Position numbers and translations under genes: made by a program. This document shows positions 58,189-64,000 of a stretch of DNA of 64,000 nt, piece by piece. This DNA is from WS-7 sp036505295. Lineage in GTDB: Bacteria > Eisenbacteria > RBG-16-71-46 > SZUA-252. The stretch is taken from contig DASXTQ010000093.1 of the NCBI GenBank assembly GCA_036505295.1, forward strand, positions 1-64,000. The letters run 5' to 3'. The stretch's first letter is position 1. Each line of letters begins with the position of its first letter. The notes beneath the pieces are model-generated. The model was not told the DNA's origin and did no database searches. It was given only the letters and a program-made list of their open reading frames with translations.

Positions 58189-59412
58189 CTAGTGCCCGCC
58201 CGCGACGACGTTGATCAGCTTGAACATTGGCAGATACATCGCGATCACCATCCCGCCGACAATCGTTCCCATGACGACGATCATGATCGGCTCGATGAGG
58301 GAGGTCAGCGAATCCACAGCCGTATCGACTTCGTCGTCGTAGAAATCCGCGATCCGGGTCAACATGTCGTCGAGCGCACCGGTCTCCTCGCCCACGGAGA
58401 TCATCTGCACGACCATCGGCGGAAACACGGCTGATTGGCGAAGCGGCGCGGAGATCGTCTCCCCCTCACGAATGCTCACCCGCGCGGCCATGATCGCGTT
58501 CTCGATCACGCGGTTTCCGGAGGTGCGGGCGGTGATATCGAGCCCGTTCAGAATCGGAACGCCCGAGGAGATCAGGGTCGAGAGCGTGCGCGTGAATCGG
58601 GCGACGGCGCCCTTGCGCAACACGTCCCCCAGGACCGGGATCTTGAGCAGAAGCGTGTCGATCTGGATCCGTCCCTTTTCGGTCAAGTAGTACCGCTGGA
58701 TGCCCACCACCGCGGCGATCATGCCTCCGACGAGCGCCCACCAGTACGAGCGCAGGAATGAGCTCAGGCCCATGACAATCTTGGTCGGGAGCGGCAGCTC
58801 GGCTCCGAATCCGCTGAACATCCTCGCGAAGGTAGGGATGATGAAGATGAGCATGAAGGAGGTGGCGAGCACGGCGACCGAGAGCACGACGGCCGGGTAG
58901 ACCATCGCGCCCTTGATCTTCCGTTTGAGTGCTTCGGCCTTCTCGATGTAGGTCGCGAGGCGCTGGAGGATGTTGTCCAAGATACCGCCCGCCTCACCGG
59001 CCTCGACCATGTTCACGAAGAGCTCGTCGAACACCTTGCTGTGCTCCTTCTTCCCGAGCGCTTCGGCGAGCGTGGTCCCCGCCTCGACGTCGCGCATGAC
59101 CTGCCCGATGACGTGGCGAAATCCCTCCTTCTCGGTCTGCTTGGTGAGAATGTCCAGACACTGGACCAGGGGGAGCCCCGCATTGATCATGGTGGCGAAC
59201 TGACGTGTGAAAATGGCGAGATCGCGGGTCGTGACGCCCCCGCCGAGCTTGGGAAGCCCGAACTTGACCTCCGCCTTCTTCTCGCGCACGGAAGAGATGA
59301 TGATCCGGCGCTTGCGGAGCGCGGTGAGCGCCTCATCCTGCGAGTCCAGGGTCAGCTCGCCGGTCTGAATCTCCCCCGCGACCGTCCGCCCTTTCCAAAC
59401 GTAAACTGGCAC
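58189..59412 (-). CDS. pilC: Type IV pilus inner-membrane platform protein PilC
   Basis: The 407-residue protein has two GspF domains, each with the motif LPLVQCLDIL / VPILNGLDIT, three transmembrane helices (VYPAVVLSVAVLATSFMLIF, YWWALVGGMIAAVVGI, IMIVVMGTIVGGMVIAMYLP) and the N-terminal VYVWKGRTVAGEIQTGEL. It couples PilB/PilT to pilin insertion and removal. GTG start with AGGGGG upstream. Confidence 0.96.
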   Translation of the reverse strand: MPVYVWKGRTVAGEIQTGELTLDSQDEALTALRKRRIIISSVREKKAEVKFGLPKLGGGVTTRDLAIFTRQFATMINAGLPLVQCLDILTKQTEKEGFRHVIGQVMRDVEAGTTLAEALGKKEHSKVFDELFVNMVEAGEAGGILDNILQRLATYIEKAEALKRKIKGAMVYPAVVLSVAVLATSFMLIFIIPTFARMFSGFGAELPLPTKIVMGLSSFLRSYWWALVGGMIAAVVGIQRYYLTEKGRIQIDTLLLKIPVLGDVLRKGAVARFTRTLSTLISSGVPILNGLDITARTSGNRVIENAIMAARVSIREGETISAPLRQSAVFPPMVVQMISVGEETGALDDMLTRIADFYDDEVDTAVDSLTSLIEPIMIVVMGTIVGGMVIAMYLPMFKLINVVAGGH

Positions 59413-59436
59413 CGCGTTCCCCCTTTTCAGCGCCCG

Positions 59437-60516
59437 CTAGGCAGTGACGTGGACCCCGACCTTCTCGAGCATCTGTTCCAGCTCCTTCACGTCGGAGCTC
59501 CGTCCCAGGCTCTCGTCCAGCGAGATCTGCTTTCCGATGTACGCCTGGAACAACGCCTGGTTCATCGTCTGCATCCCGTGCTTCGTGCCGGCCTGCATGA
59601 GGCTGTAAATCTGATGCGTCTTCCGCTCGCGGATGACCGCGCGTACGGCCGGCGTGCAGATGAGGACCTCGGGAACCATCACCCGCCCGGGACCCTTCGC
59701 CTTGGGAATGAGCTGCTGCGTGACGACGCCTTCCAGCACGAACGCGAGCTGGGAGAGAACCTGCTGCTGCTGCGTGCTGGGGAACGCGTCCACGATCCGG
59801 TTGATCGACTCGTACGCTGAATTGGTGTGAAGGGTGGCCAGCACAAGGTGTCCGGTCTCGGCGATCGTGAGGGCGGCGGCCATCGTCTCGAGATCGCGCA
59901 TTTCCCCGATCAGGATCACGTCCGGATCCTGGCGCAGAACGTACTTGAGCGCGGTCACGAAGGTCGTGGTGTCCGAATTGATTTCGCGCTGGTGCACGAT
60001 GCATTTCTTGTGGTGGTGGACGTACTCGATCGGATCTTCGATGGTGATGATGTGGCCGGCGCGGGTCGTGTTGATGAGATCGATCATCGCCGCGAGCGTT
60101 GTTGACTTGCCGCTCCCGGTCGGCCCCGTCACCAGCACGAGGCCCTTCTGCTTGGTCGTGAAGTCGCGGATCACCTTCGAGAGGCCGAGCTGCTCGAACG
60201 TGAGGATTTCGTACGGGATTTGGCGCACGGCCATCGAGGTGACGCCCCGTTGCAGGTAGACGTTGGCCCGGAAACGGCTCAGGCCGGGCACGCCGAACGA
60301 GAGATCCAGCTCGCGGGTCGTCTCAAACCGCTTTCGCTGCTCCTCGGTGAGGACGCTGTAGGCGAGCTGCTGCGTCAAGTTCGGCGTGAGCGCAGGATGC
60401 TGCATCGCCATGATGGAGCCGTCGACGCGCACCTGCGGCGGAACTCCCGCCGAGATATGCAAATCCGACGCCCTCAGCTTGATCATCTCGTCCAACAACT
60501 CGCGCAGCGAAACCAT
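59437..60516 (-). CDS. pilT: Pilus retraction ATPase PilT
   Basis: The 359-residue hexameric ATPase shows RASDLHISAGVPPQVRVDG, Walker A VTGPTGSGKSTTLAAMID, Asp box EDPIEYVHHHKKCIVHQREI, Walker B QDPDVILIGEMRDLETM, His box TGHLVLATLHTN and the PilT-specific AIRERKTHQIYSLMQAGTKHGM. It powers depolymerisation for twitching and DNA uptake. It lies between pilB and pilC. Confidence 0.97.
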   Translation of the reverse strand: MVSLRELLDEMIKLRASDLHISAGVPPQVRVDGSIMAMQHPALTPNLTQQLAYSVLTEEQRKRFETTRELDLSFGVPGLSRFRANVYLQRGVTSMAVRQIPYEILTFEQLGLSKVIRDFTTKQKGLVLVTGPTGSGKSTTLAAMIDLINTTRAGHIITIEDPIEYVHHHKKCIVHQREINSDTTTFVTALKYVLRQDPDVILIGEMRDLETMAAALTIAETGHLVLATLHTNSAYESINRIVDAFPSTQQQQVLSQLAFVLEGVVTQQLIPKAKGPGRVMVPEVLICTPAVRAVIRERKTHQIYSLMQAGTKHGMQTMNQALFQAYIGKQISLDESLGRSSDVKELEQMLEKVGVHVTA

Positions 60517-60535
60517 GGGCTCCCTCCGTGGCGGC

Positions 60536-62233
60536 TCAGCGGTCGGCCGCGGTCTCCTTCAACACCTCTTCGGCCGTCGTAATCCCCTTCTTTAATTTGA
60601 TTAGCGCGTCGCTCCGAAGCGTCAGCATCCCGTCCGCCACGGCCGACTTCTTGATGTCGGAGGTGGAGGCCCGGTCGAGAATCTGATCGCGGATTCTCGG
60701 GGATACCGGAAACACCTCGTACACACCGCTGCGGCCCTTGTACCCGGTGTTGTTGCAATCCAGGCACCCTTTCCCTTCGAAGAAGCCGCCTTTGCGCACG
60801 TCTTCCTCCGAGAGACCGAGCTCGCGGACGACTTCCGGATGCAGCTTGATCTCGGTCTTGCACGACTGGCAGACCTTGCGCAGGAGCCGCTGAGCGCAGA
60901 TGAGGTTGACCGATGAGGCTACGAGGAACGGCTCGATGCCCATGTCGATGATCCGGTTGATTGTGCTCGGCGCGTCGTTCGTGTGCAGGGTCGAGAGCAC
61001 GAGATGGCCGGTCAAGGCAGCCTTCGTCGCGATCGAAGCGGTATCCAGATCGCGGATTTCTCCGACCATGATGATGTTGGGGTCCTGCCGGAGGAACGCT
61101 TTGAGAGAGGCTGCGAACGTGAGCCCCACCTCCTCGTGGATCAGCACCTGATTGATGCCCTCCAGGTTGTATTCGACCGGGTCCTCCGCGGTCATGATGT
61201 TCGTCTCGGGGACGTTGATCTTCGAAAGCGCCGAGTAGAGCGTGGTCGTCTTTCCGCTCCCGGTCGGTCCCGTCACGAGCACCATTCCGTACGGCTGCGC
61301 GATGGCCCGTGAGAAATCGCCGAGCGCCTGCTCCTGGAATCCAAGCCTGTTGAGGTCGATGTTGAGGTTTCCCTTGTCCAAAATTCGCATCACGACCTTC
61401 TCGCCGAAGATCGTCGGAAGACTCGAGACGCGCAGGTCGATGGTGCGGCCGAGAAGCCGCAGCTTGATGCGTCCGTCCTGAGGCACACGCCGTTCCGCGA
61501 TGTCGAGCTCGGCCATGATCTTCAGACGGGAGATGATCGCCGCCTTCATTCGGAACGGAGGCGCCATCATCTCGTACAGGGTTCCGTCGATCCGGAACCG
61601 CACGCGGAGTGACCTCTCGTAGGGCTCAATGTGGATGTCGCTCGCCCCCTTGCGAACCGCGTCGGTGATGAGCGAGTTGACCAGCTTGACGACCGGGGCC
61701 TGCTCTGCTTCGCCGAGGAGCGTGACGTCGGGAGTGTCGTCCTCCGTGTCCTCGATAACCTCGATCTCGTCTTCCATCCCCCTCATCACGTTCTCGAACG
61801 ACGCCACCGAGTCGTACGCCTTGTCGATCGCTTTCTTGATCGCGGCTTCCGGGGCTACGACCGGCTGCACCTCGAATCCGGTGATGAATTTGATGTCATC
61901 GATCGCGAAGATATTGCTCGGGTTGGCCATCGCCACCGTGAGGCGGCGGCCGCTCCGCGAGAGCGGCACGATCTGAAACTTGTTGGCTACGTCACCCGGG
62001 ATGAGCTTGGCAACGCTTGGATCCGGAATGAAATTGGTGAGGTCGACACTGGGGACGGAGTACAGATCCGAAAGGAACTTGGCGAGGTTATCCTCCGTAA
62101 TGGCACCGATCTTGACGAGCGCCTGGGTAATGCTTCCGCCACCGGACTTGATCTGCTGCTGCGCCTTTTGCAACGCATCGGGCGGGATGAGCTTGGCTTC
62201 CAGCAGTTTGAGGCCGACGTTTTCCTGCTGCAC
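60536..62233 (-). CDS. pilB: Pilus extension ATPase PilB
   Basis: The 565-residue ATPase has an N-terminal GSPII_E (MshEN-type) domain (QQQIKSGGGSITQALVKIGA, SVAKLIPGDVANKFQIVPLS), Walker A VTGPTGSGKTTTLYSALS, Asp box TAEDPVEYNLEGINQVLIHE, Walker B RQDPNIIMVGEIRDLDTASI, and a C-terminal tetracysteine zinc site (CQSC/CLDC). The MshEN domain suggests cyclic-di-GMP binding, an inference. The GTG at 62233 has GAGG upstream. It heads pilB-T-C-S-R, read from a sigma-54 promoter. Confidence 0.96.
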   Translation of the reverse strand: MQQENVGLKLLEAKLIPPDALQKAQQQIKSGGGSITQALVKIGAITEDNLAKFLSDLYSVPSVDLTNFIPDPSVAKLIPGDVANKFQIVPLSRSGRRLTVAMANPSNIFAIDDIKFITGFEVQPVVAPEAAIKKAIDKAYDSVASFENVMRGMEDEIEVIEDTEDDTPDVTLLGEAEQAPVVKLVNSLITDAVRKGASDIHIEPYERSLRVRFRIDGTLYEMMAPPFRMKAAIISRLKIMAELDIAERRVPQDGRIKLRLLGRTIDLRVSSLPTIFGEKVVMRILDKGNLNIDLNRLGFQEQALGDFSRAIAQPYGMVLVTGPTGSGKTTTLYSALSKINVPETNIMTAEDPVEYNLEGINQVLIHEEVGLTFAASLKAFLRQDPNIIMVGEIRDLDTASIATKAALTGHLVLSTLHTNDAPSTINRIIDMGIEPFLVASSVNLICAQRLLRKVCQSCKTEIKLHPEVVRELGLSEEDVRKGGFFEGKGCLDCNNTGYKGRSGVYEVFPVSPRIRDQILDRASTSDIKKSAVADGMLTLRSDALIKLKKGITTAEEVLKETAADR

Positions 62234-62312
62234 GGTTGGTCCTCTTCGGTTTTGTTTCGGTGGAGCTGGCGGGTCCCCGCGCGCACGGCACGGGGCGGGC
62301 GGGAAGGACTTC

Positions 62313-62328
62313 CGCAAGTCCGGTGCCA
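62313..62328 (-). promoter_or_regulatory. Sigma-54 promoter of pilBTCSR
   Basis: Minus strand TGGCACCGGACTTGCG, 80 bp before the pilB start. A perfect palindrome lies 109 bp upstream at 62437-62447. Confidence 0.88.
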
Positions 62329-62436
62329 GCAAGATGTGGCAGGGCGATTCGATTCCAGGCTGCGGAGAGAAAAGGAATTATGGGATTGGAGAGGGGTTCA
62401 TGGAATCACCGAGGCCGTGCGTGAGGCACGCCATGG

Positions 62437-62447
62437 TGCAAATTGCA
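62437..62447. promoter_or_regulatory. Candidate PilR enhancer, TGCA-N3-TGCA
   Basis: TGCAAATTGCA, a perfect palindrome 109 bp upstream of the pilB -24 element and just after the comEA stop. Confidence 0.5.
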
Positions 62448-62451
62448 TCGC

Positions 62452-62925
62452 TCAAAATCTGTTCAGCGAGTCTCCTTCCGCCGGGGCGGGAAATACGAGG
62501 TAGGCGCGGATCCGATCGAGGATCTTGGGGCCGATCCCCGGGACGCGAAGGAGCGCTTCGGGCGCCGCAAAAGCGCCGCGGGATGTCCGCTCCGCGATGA
62601 TGCGCCCGGCGAGCGAGGGTCCGATGCCGGGGAGGCGTTCCAGCTCGCCCGTCGTCGCGCGGTTCGGGTCGATCCTCCCGACCGGGACCGCAGTCGACGG
62701 GCGGCGCACCGGCACAGGAGCTGTGCCGCCGCGTGCGGAATCCGGCCCCGGTGATTCGCCTGGAGCCACGGCGCCCTCCGAGAGGGAAGCTTCCCTGGAC
62801 ACAAGCCCGCGGACGAGATCCGCGAAGCGCTCCTCATGGGTTCGCCGCCATTCGCGGAACGAACCTCCAATGAGCAGCGCGGCGACCACGAACGCAAGGC
62901 CGGCGCGCATCTCCCTCCCCCACAT
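62452..62925 (-). CDS. comEA: ComEA-like helix-hairpin-helix protein
   Basis: The 157-residue protein has an N-terminal hydrophobic anchor or signal (GLAFVVAALLIGG), a Pro/Ser linker and a tandem HhH DNA-binding domain (IDPNRATTGELERLPGIGPS, then LLRVPGIGPKILDRI). ComEA binds incoming DNA in the periplasm during transformation. The ATG at 62925 gives the longest form; MRAGLAF at 62910 has GGAGG but tight spacing. It ends 124 bp before the pilB promoter on the same strand. Confidence 0.88.
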   Translation of the reverse strand: MWGREMRAGLAFVVAALLIGGSFREWRRTHEERFADLVRGLVSREASLSEGAVAPGESPGPDSARGGTAPVPVRRPSTAVPVGRIDPNRATTGELERLPGIGPSLAGRIIAERTSRGAFAAPEALLRVPGIGPKILDRIRAYLVFPAPAEGDSLNRF

Positions 62926-62941
62926 GCCCCATCCCCCGCGA

Positions 62942-64000
62942 TCAGTCCAAGAGGTTCCAGGTTACGCCGGCGTGAACCGCTCTCCCGGGAAGCCGCGCCC
63001 CGGAAGGCTCGGCCGGGTCCCAGATCGCGCTTCCGACGGTCCGGTCGAAGGCGTTCTCCACGCGCAGGAACGCCCCGGCCGAGCCGAAGTCGGCCGAAAG
63101 CGATCCATCCCAGGTCACTTGCCCGGGTTCGCGCGCGAGCCCGCGACGCGGGCCCCGCGCGTGGGACTCGAGGCCGAATCGAAGCGGCAGGTCCCCCTGG
63201 AAGAGAACGATGCGCACGTCGAAGGCGGCATCCAGGGCGCTCCGGGGAGGATATCCGCTCCGTGGCGAAAGGGAATCCGGACCGCCTCGGATCCAGCCCA
63301 CGCCGCGCGTACGGATCGGTCCCCCGCGAAACTCCCAGCCGCAGGCCGCGTGGGACAACCAGCCGGAACCACGCGGCCGGGCGGTCGACGAGACCGTGTA
63401 GGACCCGCCCACCGTATCCACGCTCACGTCCCATCCGAAGTCATCGGTCACACGCCGAAGCGTACCGGAGAGATCAAGCCTGAGCCCACGCGCGACCGCG
63501 ATGCCGGCGGAGGCCAAAGCACCCGTGAGGCGCCGCGGTTTCAGTCCCGGATCCCCGGAGCGAAAGAGATCGCTCACGACAACGGTCGGATTCTGGGGAA
63601 TCGACAGGAACTGCCGGTGCTTCGCCGGCGTGAGCAGGTCCACCCAGGAGGGACGGTCGTGGGCGGATTCGAGGTCCAGCCTGCCTTGAAGGGCTCGGGT
63701 GGCGCCCCAGAGGGAGGCCCTCGCGTCCAGGAGTCCGGGTTGAGATTCGCGGACGTCGTACGCCGCATCCAGCCCGGCCCCGGCCCCTCGGCCGAGTGCC
63801 CAACGTGTCCCCAGGTGAAGGCGCGCTTCCTCTCTGCGCGGCTCGAATGCGGGAATGGAGTCGAGGCGATAGACGATCTTCCGCGACGCCGCCTCGACCG
63901 TCGCGATCCAGGTGAGCGTCGGATCGGGGCGCCACGCCATCGATCCCTCCGCCGCGATCGTGGGAAACTCCCATCGTTCGCGCGAGGCGGCGTCGGAGGC
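62942..64000 (-). CDS. Outer-membrane beta-barrel, TonB-receptor-like C-terminal part (5' end outside window)
   Basis: The frame is open from the right edge through 353 codons to a stop at 62942. It is made of alternating strands with aromatic girdles (LTWIATVEAAS, LDAAYDVRE, LDLSGTLRRVTDDFGWDVSV, VRIVLFQGDLPLRFGLESHA, GSLSADFGSAGAFLRVENAF) and ends HAGVTWNLLD, the terminal strand expected of an outer-membrane barrel. FLRVENAFDRTV is the TonB-dependent receptor penultimate-strand motif. Plug domain and TonB box would lie beyond the window. The ligand is unknown. It lies 16 bp before comEA. Confidence 0.78.
   Translation of the reverse strand, partial: ASDAASRERWEFPTIAAEGSMAWRPDPTLTWIATVEAASRKIVYRLDSIPAFEPRREEARLHLGTRWALGRGAGAGLDAAYDVRESQPGLLDARASLWGATRALQGRLDLESAHDRPSWVDLLTPAKHRQFLSIPQNPTVVVSDLFRSGDPGLKPRRLTGALASAGIAVARGLRLDLSGTLRRVTDDFGWDVSVDTVGGSYTVSSTARPRGSGWLSHAACGWEFRGGPIRTRGVGWIRGGPDSLSPRSGYPPRSALDAAFDVRIVLFQGDLPLRFGLESHARGPRRGLAREPGQVTWDGSLSADFGSAGAFLRVENAFDRTVGSAIWDPAEPSGARLPGRAVHAGVTWNLLD

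Overview
The window comes from a high-GC, Gram-negative-type (diderm) bacterium. An LpxL/HtrB-type lipid A acyltransferase, a PilQ secretin with PilMNOP and a TonB-receptor-like barrel all point to an outer membrane. The phylum cannot be fixed from sequence alone. Gene content and the pil gene order (B-T-C-S-R-A-ABC transporter-D plus M-N-O-P-Q) recall Myxococcota and other deep-branching diderms such as Acidobacteriota, Gemmatimonadota or Eisenbacteria. Almost every gene is on the minus strand. The exceptions are one small DUF3467 gene and a pair of membrane glycosyltransferase-like genes.

Left third (1-27 kb), housekeeping. From right to left along the minus strand: tRNA-Phe and tRNA-Thr, glmM, glmS, ridA, selD and a selenocysteine tRNA; two membrane or envelope proteins; lepA, lepB and hemW; the heat-shock operon hrcA-grpE-dnaJ-rsmE behind a CIRCE operator; a macromolecular-synthesis operon rpsU-mutS2-dnaG-rpoD; tRNA-Met/Ile2 and tRNA-Val with a terminator; a coiled-coil zinc-ribbon protein, a heterodimeric ABC exporter and a truncated YciI-family gene. 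A large GAF protein resembling a histidine kinase, but without the phospho-accepting histidine, lies at 25.0-27.2 kb.

Middle (27-36 kb): lpxL-like, dprA, a HEAT-repeat gene, obg, an isocitrate dehydrogenase, a repeat-bearing FmdB zinc-ribbon gene, an aminotransferase, coaD, rsmD and aroK.

Right half (36-64 kb): an almost complete type IV pilus (T4P) locus. It holds pilMNOPQ, a minor-pilin operon (fimT/gspH, pilV/gspI, pilW/gspJ, two pilX/gspK), prepilin peptidase pilD with an ABC transporter and a small membrane-anchored protein, two tandem major pilins, the PilS-PilR two-component system, pilC, pilT and pilB, then comEA. Five of these units start at near-perfect sigma-54 promoters (-24/-12). 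Three of the five also carry a TGCA-N3-TGCA palindrome 109, 119 or 120 bp upstream, a good candidate PilR enhancer. The PilW-like minor pilin is fused through a Thr-Gly linker to seven FG-GAP-like repeats, which look like a seven-bladed propeller. The window has no pilY1, so this fusion may be the tip adhesin. ComEA next to pilB, plus dprA, suggests the pilus also serves DNA uptake.

Two general patterns run through the window. Vegetative promoters share a TTGAC(A/C/T)-N17/18-TAGCGT-like architecture. At least one gene (dnaJ), and perhaps aroK, appears to start at CTG behind a strong Shine-Dalgarno. Calls rest on reading motifs by eye; no database search was run.
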